The translations under genes were made by a program, and so were the position numbers. Shown here in pieces: positions 45,406-53,059 of a stretch of 64,000 bases of DNA; position 1 is the first letter of the stretch, and the number at the start of each line of letters is the position of its first letter. The notes below the pieces were generated by a model. That model made no database searches. It saw only the letters and a program-made list of their open reading frames with translations, and was not told where the DNA came from. The stretch lies in NCBI RefSeq assembly GCF_034670185.1, contig NZ_JAXMNY010000003.1, positions 186,001 to 250,000 of the forward strand. Direction: 5' to 3'. The stretch comes from Nisaea sp. (lineage in GTDB: Bacteria; Pseudomonadota; Alphaproteobacteria; Thalassobaculales; Thalassobaculaceae).

Positions 45406-46532
45406 CCTGAAAAGGCTCCCGTTTCACGCACCGACAGGCCTCGCGGCGGGCCGAAACCGGGAAGTGCACCCACTCCCGGTGCGGCGATTGCCACTGCCTT
45501 GAACAGCGTGCCCATTTCGGTGGGTTCAATCAAGCGCCGCGCGCCGCTACGGATTGTCGCCGCCTTGGCAGGGGAGGCTTTTCTGACAAGGGCCTCGACC
45601 CGGGCCTCTATGCCAAGCGCGGTGAGGAATTGTCCTTGTGTCACGGTGCCGAAGCAGGTGCACCCGCCGGATGCGGCGCTATCGAGAAGTGCATTGAAGT
45701 CGACATGGGCGGTCAGGTCCGCAGTCCCCGGCTGGTTCAGCACGTCCGCATACTGGTGGCCGCGCAATGCCTGAAAAGTATCGCCAAAGGCGCTTTTGCC
45801 GTGACCGTAATCGAGGAACAGTCCGGCGCCGCCACAAAGGGCAATATGCCGGGCGATCTGCTCCGCGACCGTGCGGCCGTCTTTGCATATCTCGAATATG
45901 TCGCCCTCGACCGGTGCCAGGGCGGAAGGTACCAGCCGAATCAGTTCCACTGGTGCAGGCATATCCGACCAGCCTAGGGCGTCGCTTTCATTGTCCCAGG
46001 CGATGCATCGCTCCCGCCACATACCATCACGGTGGATCAGTTGCCGGATCGGCAGGGCATCGAAGAATTCATTGCCGAGGGTCAGAGACGGATGGCTCGG
46101 GAGCGTTTCCGCTGTGTCATGCCAGCTGACTTCGATACCGGACAGCGTCTCGCGCTGGAGCGCGCGAAGCCTCGGACTGGCTTCGACGAGATGAACCTCA
46201 ATGGCATCGCAGAAGCCCGGCACGATGCGGGCAGCGCGAAGGGCGTCGGCCAACAATGTGCCGCGGCCGGGGCCGAATTCGACCAGCGCGATTTTGGACG
46301 GGCTGCCGGTCTGCTGCCAGACGGCGGCGCACCAGAGGCCGATCAGCTCACCGAAAACCTGGCTGATTTCCGGCGCGGTAATGAAGTCGCCCGCGACCCC
46401 GAACGGCTCGCGCGTTGTGTAATAGCCATGTTCGGGGTGCAGCAGGGCTTCCTGCATGTAGCGCGCGACGGTGAGCGGGCCGTCTGCCTCGATCAAGGCC
46501 TTCAGGTGTGTGGAAAGCGGGCTTGCCGTCAT
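45402..46532 (-). CDS. MidA/NDUFAF7-family SAM-dependent methyltransferase
   Basis: A 376-residue protein of the DUF185 family. The eukaryotic homologue NDUFAF7 dimethylates an arginine of complex I subunit NDUFS2. The signature HGYYTTREPFGVAGDFITAPE is present, with EISQVFGELIGLW after it. The SAM motif is LVEFGPGRGTLLADALRAA. LTLGNEFFDALPIRQLI and LFLDYGHGKSAFGDTFQAL are also characteristic. By homology it may aid assembly of respiratory complex I. Coupled to lgt upstream and pgeF downstream by four-base overlaps. Confidence 0.92.
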   Translation of the reverse strand: MTASPLSTHLKALIEADGPLTVARYMQEALLHPEHGYYTTREPFGVAGDFITAPEISQVFGELIGLWCAAVWQQTGSPSKIALVEFGPGRGTLLADALRAARIVPGFCDAIEVHLVEASPRLRALQRETLSGIEVSWHDTAETLPSHPSLTLGNEFFDALPIRQLIHRDGMWRERCIAWDNESDALGWSDMPAPVELIRLVPSALAPVEGDIFEICKDGRTVAEQIARHIALCGGAGLFLDYGHGKSAFGDTFQALRGHQYADVLNQPGTADLTAHVDFNALLDSAASGGCTCFGTVTQGQFLTALGIEARVEALVRKASPAKAATIRSGARRLIEPTEMGTLFKAVAIAAPGVGALPGFGPPRGLSVRETGAFSG

Positions 46533-47344
46533 GCGTTATCAGAGAGTGACGGGCGGCGGAGGGCCCAGATCATGACCGCGCTCCCGACCAGGATCATCGG
46601 TATTGAAAGAAGCTGTCCCATTGTCGCGCCGGCGAACAGGAAGCCGAGTTGCGCATCGGGTTCCCGAAAGAATTCGACGGTGAAGCGGGCGATGCCGTAT
46701 CCGGCAAAGAACAGGCCGCCGATGGCGCCCGGATAGCGTCTGATATCGGTGCGGGCGATCAGCAGCACGACAACAGTGAACAGAAGCAGGCCTTCCAGTG
46801 CGGCTTCATAAAGCTGGCTCGGATGTCTAGGCATCGGGCCGCCATTCGGAAAGACCATCGACCAGGGCACATCGGTGGCGCGGCCATAGAGTTCGCCGTT
46901 GATGAAGTTCGCGATGCGGCCGAAGAACAGGCCGATCGGTGCCGCCGCAGCCACGATGTCGCCAACCAGGAGCGGATTGATGCCGCGCCTCCGGGCGAAC
47001 AGAAACAACCCGACGAGCGTGCCGAGCATACCGCCATGGAAAGCCATGCCGCCTTGCCAGACCATCAGGATCTGCGCCGGATTTTCGAGGTAGTAGGGGA
47101 GATTGTAGAACAGCACGTAGCCGAGACGGCCACCGAGCACCACGCCAAGCGTGGCATAGACCAGCAGGTCATCCAGCGAGGATGGGTCCATGAAACGCGG
47201 GGCGCGGCGGCACAGATGGACGCAATAGCGCCAGCCGAGCATCAGGCCGGCAATATAGGCCAGCGCATACCAGCGGACGGCGAACGGCCCGATGGAGAAG
47301 ATCACCGGATCGATATTCGGGAAAGGCAGGCCAGCCTGCTCCAT
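46529..47344 (-). CDS. lgt: Prolipoprotein diacylglyceryl transferase
   Basis: A 271-residue inner-membrane enzyme that attaches diacylglycerol from phosphatidylglycerol to lipobox cysteines. About seven membrane segments are visible. The signature GLFFGRIANFINGELYGR contains the catalytic arginine and asparagine, and PRHPSQLYEAALEGLLLF follows. WRYCVHLCRRAPRF and GGMAFHGGMLGTLVG are also typical. It follows hldD by 17 bases and overlaps midA by four. Confidence 0.96.
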   Translation of the reverse strand: MEQAGLPFPNIDPVIFSIGPFAVRWYALAYIAGLMLGWRYCVHLCRRAPRFMDPSSLDDLLVYATLGVVLGGRLGYVLFYNLPYYLENPAQILMVWQGGMAFHGGMLGTLVGLFLFARRRGINPLLVGDIVAAAAPIGLFFGRIANFINGELYGRATDVPWSMVFPNGGPMPRHPSQLYEAALEGLLLFTVVVLLIARTDIRRYPGAIGGLFFAGYGIARFTVEFFREPDAQLGFLFAGATMGQLLSIPMILVGSAVMIWALRRPSLSDNA

Positions 47345-47361
47345 CAGTGTCGCTCCCGCGC

Positions 47362-48354
47362 TCAGCGATAAGGATCTTCGGTGTCGAGATAGTCCTGGAC
47401 GTAACGCCGTACACCTTCTTCAAGCGGGGTGAACTGGCCCGGATACCCGGCGTCCCGAAGCTTTTCCATACGTGCTTCGGTGAAGTACTGGTAGCGGTCC
47501 CTGATCTCCACCGGCGTATCGACGAAATCGATTCGCGGGTCCTTCTCAAGCGCGACATAGACCGCGCGGGCGAGATCGCCGAAGGAGCGGGCCTGGCCGG
47601 TGCCGAGATTGAACAGGCCGGAGACATCCGGCGTGTCGTGCAGCCAGATCATCACGTCCACACAATCGCCGACCCAGACGAAATCGCGAAGCTGGCCGCC
47701 ATCCTCGTAATCCGGGTTGTGTGAGCGGAAAAGAGTGGCCGGCAGGTTGGCTGCGGCGCGCGGGTAGATCTGCGCCACCACACTCTGTTGGTTGCCCTTA
47801 TGGGATTCGTTGGGGCCGTAGACATTGAAGAATTTGAGGCCGGCCCATTGTTTCGGAGTCTTACGCCCCTCGGCAACCAGCCGGGCGATCCGGCGGTCGA
47901 ACAGATGCTTGCTCCAGCCATAGGGATTGAGCGGCTGCAGACCGGCGAGGCCGTCGATGCTGGCATCATCCTCAAACCCCTCGCTGCCATCGCCATAGGT
48001 CGCAGCGGACGAGGCGTAGATCAGCCTCGCGTCATTCTCGGCGCACCATTTCCACAGATCGACGGAGGTGCGGAAGTTCTGCTTCACGATGAAATCGGCA
48101 TCGCGTTCGGTGGTTGAGGAGCTGGCGCCAAGATGAAACACGGTCTCGACCATGTCCTTGTGCGAGTCGAGAAAGCTGAACAGGTCCTCGGGCGGGATGA
48201 TGTCGGCAAGCTCGCGCTTTGCGATGTTGCGCCACTTCTCGCCCGAGCCGAGGACGTCGCAGACCACAATGTCCCGGGCTAGGTCTTCGCGTTCGCTGAG
48301 TGCGGCAACCAGGTTCGATCCGATAAATCCGGCCCCGCCTGTAACGACAATCAT
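47362..48354 (-). CDS. hldD: ADP-L-glycero-D-manno-heptose 6-epimerase
   Basis: A 330-residue extended SDR that makes the heptose precursor of the LPS inner core. The NADP motif is VVTGGAGFIGSNLVAALSE. The catalytic Ser and Tyr/Lys lie in YASSAATYGDGSEGF and NPYGWSKHLFDRRIA. LKFFNVYGPNESHKGNQQSV and DFVWVGDCVDVMIWL are diagnostic for HldD/RfaD as opposed to GalE. Heptose synthesis implies a Gram-negative LPS core of the usual kind. It is the first gene of the long minus-strand run through lgt, midA and pgeF. Confidence 0.93.
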   Translation of the reverse strand: MIVVTGGAGFIGSNLVAALSEREDLARDIVVCDVLGSGEKWRNIAKRELADIIPPEDLFSFLDSHKDMVETVFHLGASSSTTERDADFIVKQNFRTSVDLWKWCAENDARLIYASSAATYGDGSEGFEDDASIDGLAGLQPLNPYGWSKHLFDRRIARLVAEGRKTPKQWAGLKFFNVYGPNESHKGNQQSVVAQIYPRAAANLPATLFRSHNPDYEDGGQLRDFVWVGDCVDVMIWLHDTPDVSGLFNLGTGQARSFGDLARAVYVALEKDPRIDFVDTPVEIRDRYQYFTEARMEKLRDAGYPGQFTPLEEGVRRYVQDYLDTEDPYR

Positions 48355-48548
48355 GCTCGTTCCTCCGCTGCTGCGACAAACAGACCCACGATCTGCCGGT
48401 CGCGCTTCTTGGCTCTATATGGTTGTTTCTCGCCCGACGCGGATTGCTTTCGCAAGCTCGAAAGTAGTAGGTCTGGGGACGGACGCTGCTTGTGCCGCGT
48501 ACTTCTGCCGATTATGCGGCAGCCGTGGCCAGATAGGAGGAGCCGCCG

Positions 48549-48896
48549 ATGCAGACGAATAACAGGTTTTTCGACGACATCGCCAAGATGGCGAATGGCG
48601 CTATGTCCGCCGCCGCCGGTGTTCGCGAAGAGATGGAACAGATGATTCGGCAGCAGTTCGAGCGTTATCTCGGCGAACATGACCTCGTGACCTACGAAGA
48701 GTTCGCGGCCGTGCGCGAGCAGGCGAGCAAGGCACGCTCCGAGCAGGAAGCGCTTGCGCAACGGGTCGCGATGCTCGAAAAGGAGCTCGCAAGCCTCAAG
48801 GAGGCCAAGGCGAAGACAACGCGCCGGGCGCCAAAGCAGGCAAAAACAACGGCTTCCGCCAAATCTGCATCGACGGATACGGCAAAGAACAAATAA
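48549..48896 (+). CDS. ubiK: Ubiquinone biosynthesis accessory factor UbiK
   Basis: A 115-residue BMFP-domain protein. UbiK assists UbiJ and the soluble Ubi complex in ubiquinone synthesis. The N-terminal amphipathic helix (NRFFDDIAKMANGAM) and the coiled coil ending YEEFAAVREQASKARSEQ...RVAMLEKEL match the family. The C-terminal 30 residues are a basic Ala/Lys/Thr tail (KTTRRAPKQAKTTASAKSA) not needed for the fold. AGGAGGAG precedes the ATG. Divergent from hldD across a 194-base gap in which I see no further feature. Confidence 0.9.
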   Translation: MQTNNRFFDDIAKMANGAMSAAAGVREEMEQMIRQQFERYLGEHDLVTYEEFAAVREQASKARSEQEALAQRVAMLEKELASLKEAKAKTTRRAPKQAKTTASAKSASTDTAKNK

Positions 48897-48994
48897 GCCG
48901 CTGTTTTCTAAAGAAAACTAAATGTACCAATATTTCGGACGCGACCCACGAAATATAGGTTGATCGCGGGTTTCGCATTTGAGAGGCTACTCCT

Positions 48995-49020
48995 CGTGGT
49001 ACTTGGCGATTGGTACCACG
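48995..49020 (+). promoter_or_regulatory. Stem-loop in the leader of the ybjN-like gene
   Basis: CGTGGTAC at 48995-49002 and GTACCACG at 49013-49020 form a perfect 8-bp stem with a 10-base loop. A second hairpin, CGGTC/GACCG, lies at 49046-49060, and CTAGATCTAG (49021-49030) is a palindrome between them. CCTC/GAGG around TCA follows near 49112. The 229-base gap is thus rich in structure and may be a regulated 5' leader or a small RNA; no T run marks an intrinsic terminator. Confidence 0.4.
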
Positions 49021-49125
49021 CTAGATCTAGTCGGGCTGTTAATCGCGGTCTGACGGACCGAGCTTCCCTGTCTACGATCGTCCCGGAGCGCCGGACAGCG
49101 CACCTCTCAGAGGGGGTTTGATAGT

Positions 49126-49629
49126 ATGTCTCTGACTTACGTCGAAACGGTTGAAGTTCCCCGTAATCCGTTAGACCTGATGGAGGAAATTGTCGGAGCC
49201 AATGATTGGGCTCACGAGCGTGCGAGCACCGATGAGCTTGCCGTCGAAATCCAAGGCCGCTGGGCTGACTACCGGCTCTTTTTCCTCTGGCAGGAGGATA
49301 TGGGAGCACTTCACTTCTCGTGCATTTTTGAAAGCCGGGTTCCGGTCGAGAAACGGCGCGAGGTCCATTCCCTGCTTGCAATGATCAACGAGAAACTCTG
49401 GCTCGGACATTTCGACCTCTCCACTGAGGACGGGACGCCGATGTTCCGGCAGACGTGTCTGCTGCGTGGCGCGCAATCTGCGAGCGTCGAGCAGCTTGAG
49501 GATCTGGTCGATGTTGCCCTGACCGAATGCGAGCGCTTTTTCCCCGCGTTCCAATTCGTCATCTGGGGTGGCAAGTCGGCGGAAGAGGCCATGCAGGCCT
49601 CGCTGCTGGATGTCGTCGGAGAAGCTTGA
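49126..49629 (+). CDS. YbjN domain-containing protein
   Basis: A 167-residue protein of the YbjN (sensory transduction regulator-like) family, with a fold like type III secretion chaperones. Family features are NPLDLMEEIVGANDW at the start, LFFLWQEDMGALHFSC, VPVEKRREVHSLLAMINEKLWLGHFDL and a helical C-terminus. The function in alphaproteobacteria is not known. GGGGG lies about 10 bases before the ATG. proC begins seven bases after its stop, so the two are almost certainly one operon. A structured 229-base leader precedes it. Confidence 0.88.
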   Translation: MSLTYVETVEVPRNPLDLMEEIVGANDWAHERASTDELAVEIQGRWADYRLFFLWQEDMGALHFSCIFESRVPVEKRREVHSLLAMINEKLWLGHFDLSTEDGTPMFRQTCLLRGAQSASVEQLEDLVDVALTECERFFPAFQFVIWGGKSAEEAMQASLLDVVGEA

Positions 49630-49636
49630 GATTGCA

Positions 49637-50449
49637 ATGAACAAATCTCTCCTGCTGCTCGGATGCGGCAAAATGGGCGGCGCCCTTCTTCAAGGCTGGC
49701 TTGAAAAAGGCTACGCCGCTCATGGCATATGCGTCATCGAACATTCAGAGGCCGCGACGGCCCAATTCGAAGGCATCGACGGTGTGACGATTGTCCGGGA
49801 TATTGCGGACGTCCCGGAAGATTTCCATCCGGGCATGATCATGCTGGCGCTCAAGCCACAGATGATGGACGCAGCGGCACCGCTTGCCCGCTACGCAGGC
49901 CCGGAAACTGCCTTTCTCTCCATCGCCGCCGGCAAGACCATCCGGTATTTCGAAAGCCTGCTTGGCTCCGACGCCGCGATCATCCGCTCCATGCCGAATA
50001 CACCGGCCGCAGTCGGACGCGGGATTACCGCCTATGTCGGCAACAAGGCGGCAAGCCAGGCGCAGATGAACCTGGCGGGCGACCTGCTGTCCGCTGTCGG
50101 CGAAGCGCTTGAGGTCCCTGAAGAAGGCATGCTCGACGCGGTCACGGCCGTTTCGGGCAGTGGTCCCGCATATGTGTTCCTGGTGATCGAGGTTATGGCT
50201 GCCGCCGGCGAGAAGCTTGGCCTTCCCGCCGATCTCGCTATGCGGCTGGCTGCGGCAACCGTTTCCGGGGCGGGTGAGCTTGCCCGGCAATCCTCCGAGC
50301 CGGCGGCGCAGCTCAGGCAGAATGTCACCAGCCCGGGCGGGACGACGGCGGAAGCCCTCAAGGTCCTGATGGCCGATGACGGTATCGGTCCAGTCTTCGA
50401 GAAAGCGCTGAAAGCGGCGGCGGACCGTTCCCGGGAACTAGCCGGCTAG
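49637..50449 (+). CDS. proC: Pyrroline-5-carboxylate reductase
   Basis: A 270-residue enzyme that reduces pyrroline-5-carboxylate to proline. The Rossmann motif is LLLGCGKMGGALLQGWLEKG. SMPNTPAAVGRGITAYVG is the substrate-pocket motif, and VSGSGPAYVFLVIEVM plus LRQNVTSPGGTTAEALKVL are the C-terminal dimer and active-site signatures. I chose the ATG at 49637; the frame is open from 49568 but that part overlaps the ybjN-like gene. Its stop abuts the stop of the convergent cupin gene with no gap. Confidence 0.96.
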   Translation: MNKSLLLLGCGKMGGALLQGWLEKGYAAHGICVIEHSEAATAQFEGIDGVTIVRDIADVPEDFHPGMIMLALKPQMMDAAAPLARYAGPETAFLSIAAGKTIRYFESLLGSDAAIIRSMPNTPAAVGRGITAYVGNKAASQAQMNLAGDLLSAVGEALEVPEEGMLDAVTAVSGSGPAYVFLVIEVMAAAGEKLGLPADLAMRLAAATVSGAGELARQSSEPAAQLRQNVTSPGGTTAEALKVLMADDGIGPVFEKALKAAADRSRELAG

Positions 50450-50776
50450 CTACACGCTGCCTTCCTGTTCAATAACGAGGATTCTGGCTTCGCCGATCGG
50501 CTCGGCGACATGCGAATCTCCGTCCTCGGCGTGGAAGATGTCCCCCGGTGTCAGGCGGATGGACCGTATTTCAGTTCCATCCAGGTATTTCATGTCGACT
50601 TCGCCGTCGAGCACGACGAAAACTTCCGGGCCATCGTTCACGTGCCATTTGTAGGCCTTGTCAGTCCAGTGCAGCCGTACGCTGGCATTCGAGATAACCT
50701 CGATATCCACCGCTTGCCAGGCCTTTGAGGGGCGGAAGTCTGCGGCGTTGTAGTGCTTCATTGCGGGGGCCATCAT
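50450..50776 (-). CDS. Small cupin-domain protein
   Basis: A 108-residue single-domain cupin. The metal-site motifs are partly degenerate: KWHVNDGPEVFVVLDGEVDMKYLD has one His and a Glu, and PGDIFHAEDGDSHVAEP holds the second set. Function unknown; cupins of this size often bind small ligands or are sugar or amino-acid-related enzymes. The start is uncertain between adjacent ATGs at 50776 and 50773 and one at 50761; the frame stays open to 51142 through the AsnC gene. It is divergent from the AsnC-type regulator with a 102-base gap, a layout that suggests control by it. Confidence 0.75.
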   Translation of the reverse strand: MMAPAMKHYNAADFRPSKAWQAVDIEVISNASVRLHWTDKAYKWHVNDGPEVFVVLDGEVDMKYLDGTEIRSIRLTPGDIFHAEDGDSHVAEPIGEARILVIEQEGSV

Positions 50777-50878
50777 CACGGTTTCAGGATCGTTCCTTGG
50801 TCGCAGGAAACGACAGGGCTGGCAATTTGCGGGCTGACGTATCTGCCTTGCGAAAGGGCGTGAATTAGGGAGGGTGTC

Positions 50879-51319
50879 ATGCGAAATGACGGAAAGCTGG
50901 ATCCGACGAACCGGCGTTTGCTGGCTCTGCTGAAGGAGCATGGCCGCACCAGCGCATCTGACCTGGGCCGCACACTCGGCCTGTCGAGAACGGCGGTGCA
51001 GGATCGTATCCGGCGCCTGGAAAAGGCGGGCGTCATCCTCGGCTATACGGCGGTTGTCTCGGTGGCGGACGATCTGCCACCTGTCGCCGCGCTCGTTTCC
51101 ATAACGATTTCGGAGCGGCCTTGTGCGCCCGTCCTGGCGCACCTTCAGGCTTTGCCGGAAGTCGAGAGACTGTTTTCCGTGGCGGGGCCGACGGATGCGG
51201 TGATCCTTGTGAGGGTTACCGATACACAGGCGTTGTCAGCGCTGGTCGACCGGATCTCGGCAATTGAGCATGTCTCGACCGCGACGGCAGCGGTGGTGCT
51301 GGACGAGTATCAGGGGTGA
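50879..51319 (+). CDS. Lrp/AsnC family transcriptional regulator
   Basis: A 146-residue regulator. The N-terminal winged helix-turn-helix reads LLALLKEHGRTSASDLGRTL then LSRTAVQDRIRRLEKAGVI. The C-terminal RAM ligand domain includes LPEVERLFSVAGPTDAVILV. AGGGAGGG precedes the ATG. It is divergent from the cupin gene, which is the natural target. The ligand is presumably an amino acid. Confidence 0.92.
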   Translation: MRNDGKLDPTNRRLLALLKEHGRTSASDLGRTLGLSRTAVQDRIRRLEKAGVILGYTAVVSVADDLPPVAALVSITISERPCAPVLAHLQALPEVERLFSVAGPTDAVILVRVTDTQALSALVDRISAIEHVSTATAAVVLDEYQG

Positions 51320-51387
51320 CTGGGTTCCGCGGTTGTTTTGATGCCCGACCGGGGCATATGTGAAAGGGACGTCAACAGGAGCGAGCC

Positions 51388-52002
51388 ATGGAACCGGTGA
51401 ATAGCGACAAGATCCTTGATACGGTTCTCAAAGTCGCGGGCGAACAGGGCTGGCGCGACCTGACCATTGAGATGGTGGCCGAGAAGGCCGGGATCTCCGC
51501 GCCCGAAGTCATCAGTCTTTATCCTGGCAAACGTGCGATACTGAATGCCTTGGCGGACCGTTTCGAACGGCTCGCCGACGCGACGGTTGATGAAGACGCA
51601 CGCGATCCATCCCTGCCGGTTCCGGAGCGGCTTTTTGACGCAATCATGACCCGGTTCGAGCTGTTGCAGGAGCATCGGGACGGTTATGTGGCGATCCTTG
51701 CCGCGGCGCGATTGGACCCCTGTATGACGCTTGCCGGCTTGACCCGCCTTTCTCCGGCGATGGGCATGGTGCTTCGGCAGACCGGCCTCGGAGATCGCGG
51801 GCCGCTCGGTTGTCTGCGCCGTAAGGTTCTGGGCGCACTCTATATTTCAGTCATGCAGGTGTGGCTAAACGATGAGAGCGAGGATCTTGGCCCGACCATG
51901 GCCGCGCTCGACAAGCGGCTGAGACAGCTTGACGAGATTGTTGCGTCCACCCCCATGAAGCGAAAAAAGCCATTTCAGGAAAGCGGTTTTTCGGGTAGAT
52001 GA
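51388..52002 (+). CDS. TetR family transcriptional regulator near phasin
   Basis: A 204-residue TetR-type regulator. The N-terminal DNA-binding domain is KILDTVLKVAGEQGWRDLTI then MVAEKAGISAPEVISLYPGKRAILNAL, with the usual TetR helix-turn-helix spacing. The ligand domain is helical and carries VLGALYISVMQVWLND. AGGAG precedes the ATG. It is immediately upstream of a phasin gene, and a TGTTGC-GGT-GCAACA inverted repeat lies just after its stop codon. A role in polyhydroxyalkanoate control is inferred from this context. Confidence 0.85.
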   Translation: MEPVNSDKILDTVLKVAGEQGWRDLTIEMVAEKAGISAPEVISLYPGKRAILNALADRFERLADATVDEDARDPSLPVPERLFDAIMTRFELLQEHRDGYVAILAAARLDPCMTLAGLTRLSPAMGMVLRQTGLGDRGPLGCLRRKVLGALYISVMQVWLNDESEDLGPTMAALDKRLRQLDEIVASTPMKRKKPFQESGFSGR

Positions 52003-52008
52003 GAATTT

Positions 52009-52023
52009 TGTTGCGGTGCAACA
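52009..52023. promoter_or_regulatory. Operator-like inverted repeat upstream of the phasin promoter
   Basis: TGTTGC and GCAACA are perfect 6-base arms separated by GGT. The element ends six bases before the phasin -35 box. Its TTGC-N3-GCAA core resembles the CTGC-N3-GCAG sites of PhaR in Paracoccus, and its position suits repression or activation. It could serve the TetR protein encoded just upstream, or a PhaR encoded elsewhere. Confidence 0.5.
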
Positions 52024-52029
52024 TATTTC

Positions 52030-52060
52030 TTGACATTTACCCGGGATACACCGATATCAA
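52030..52060 (+). promoter_or_regulatory. Predicted phasin promoter
   Basis: TTGACA at 52030-52035 is a perfect -35 box. The -10 box is less clear: GATATC at 52053-52058 gives a 17-base spacer, TATCAA at 52055-52060 matches better (four of six) with a 19-base spacer. The start would be near 52066, leaving a leader of about 100 bases. Confidence 0.5.
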
Positions 52061-52164
52061 GGCGGATGACGCAGTGCAATATAACGCTGCGACGCGAAAA
52101 ATAACCACCGTATCCCGGTCATAGTGACACGCGTAATACGGGGTCAAAAATGTGGAGACGTTCA

Positions 52165-52590
52165 ATGGCTAAGCAAGAAAACCCCTTTCTCAATCTTGAT
52201 TTCCAGAAGATGATGATGGACTTCAAGATGCCCGGCATCGATGCAGACGCGCTGATGAACGCGCAGCAGAAGAATATCGAAGCCATCACCAACGCCAACC
52301 AGTTGGCTGTGGAAGGTCTTCAGGCCATTGGCAAGCGTCAGGCCGAGCTCTTCCAGCAGGCTGTCGAGGAGTCCCAGAAAACCCTCGGTGATTTGATGAC
52401 GCAGGGTGCACCGGAAGACCGGATCGCGAAGCAGACCGAGACCGTGAAGACCACGATTGAGCGCACTGTTACGAACCTTCGTGAAATCTCCGAGATGCTC
52501 GCGAAATCGAATCAGGAAGCCTTCGAAGTGATCAACAAGCGGATCAACGAAAGCCTCGAAGAAGTCCAGTCCCTGACCGGCAAGAAATAA
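52165..52590 (+). CDS. Phasin family protein
   Basis: A 141-residue helical protein that coats polyhydroxyalkanoate granules. It matches the common alphaproteobacterial phasin pattern: an [21 protein letters not shown] head, [31 protein letters not shown], then coiled-coil heptads to [17 protein letters not shown] lies about seven bases before the ATG at 52165. A predicted promoter and an operator-like repeat lie upstream and an intrinsic terminator downstream, so it is a single-gene unit. Presence of a phasin implies PHA synthesis in the organism, though phaC is not in this window. Confidence 0.93.
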   Translation: MAKQENPFLNLDFQKMMMDFKMPGIDADALMNAQQKNIEAITNANQLAVEGLQAIGKRQAELFQQAVEESQKTLGDLMTQGAPEDRIAKQTETVKTTIERTVTNLREISEMLAKSNQEAFEVINKRINESLEEVQSLTGKK

Positions 52591-52613
52591 GCTTTCCCCG
52601 AGAGAGTGCGAAG

Positions 52614-52646
52614 AGCCGTTGGAGCCATTGGTTCCAGCGGCTTTTT
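52614..52646 (+). terminator. Rho-independent terminator of the phasin gene
   Basis: AGCCGTTGGA at 52614-52623 pairs with TCCAGCGGCT, ending at 52642 (one G-U pair), and is followed by TTTTTGTTTTTG. It begins 24 bases after the phasin stop. Confidence 0.85.
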
Positions 52647-52723
52647 GTTTTTGCACGGGGGGAAACTTCTTCACGACAAATGGAAGAGCGCATAAGGTCC
52701 GCTCCCGGATAAGGGAGCTGCTC

Positions 52724-53059
52724 ATGACCATCGAATTTTCCGACTTTCAGAAAGTCGAGATCCGCGTCGGCACAGTGACCGATGCGGAGCCATATCCCGA
52801 GGCGCGCAAGCCGGCGATCAAACTCTGGATCGATTTCGGACCGGAGATTGGCGAGCGGAAGACGTCAGCGCAGATCACCAAGCACTACACGCCAGAAGAG
52901 ATGAAGGGCAAACAGGTGGTTGCCGTCGTGAATTTCCCGCCGAAACAGATCGGCAAGTTCATGAGCGAGTGCCTGGTTGTCGGCTTCCCGGATGAGGATG
53001 GAGAAGTTGTGCTGATCAGCCCGACACTCGATGCCCCGAACGGTGGGCGGCTATACTAA
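52724..53059 (+). CDS. csaA: CsaA-type tRNA-binding protein
   Basis: A 111-residue single OB-fold tRNA_bind domain, as in CsaA and the C-terminal part of methionyl-tRNA synthetase. The start [20 protein letters not shown], the [17 protein letters not shown] strand region, and [20 protein letters not shown] are diagnostic. It is thought to act as an export-related or tRNA chaperone. AAGGGAG precedes the ATG. Its stop overlaps that of the convergent sensor kinase gene. Confidence 0.93.
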   Translation: MTIEFSDFQKVEIRVGTVTDAEPYPEARKPAIKLWIDFGPEIGERKTSAQITKHYTPEEMKGKQVVAVVNFPPKQIGKFMSECLVVGFPDEDGEVVLISPTLDAPNGGRLY

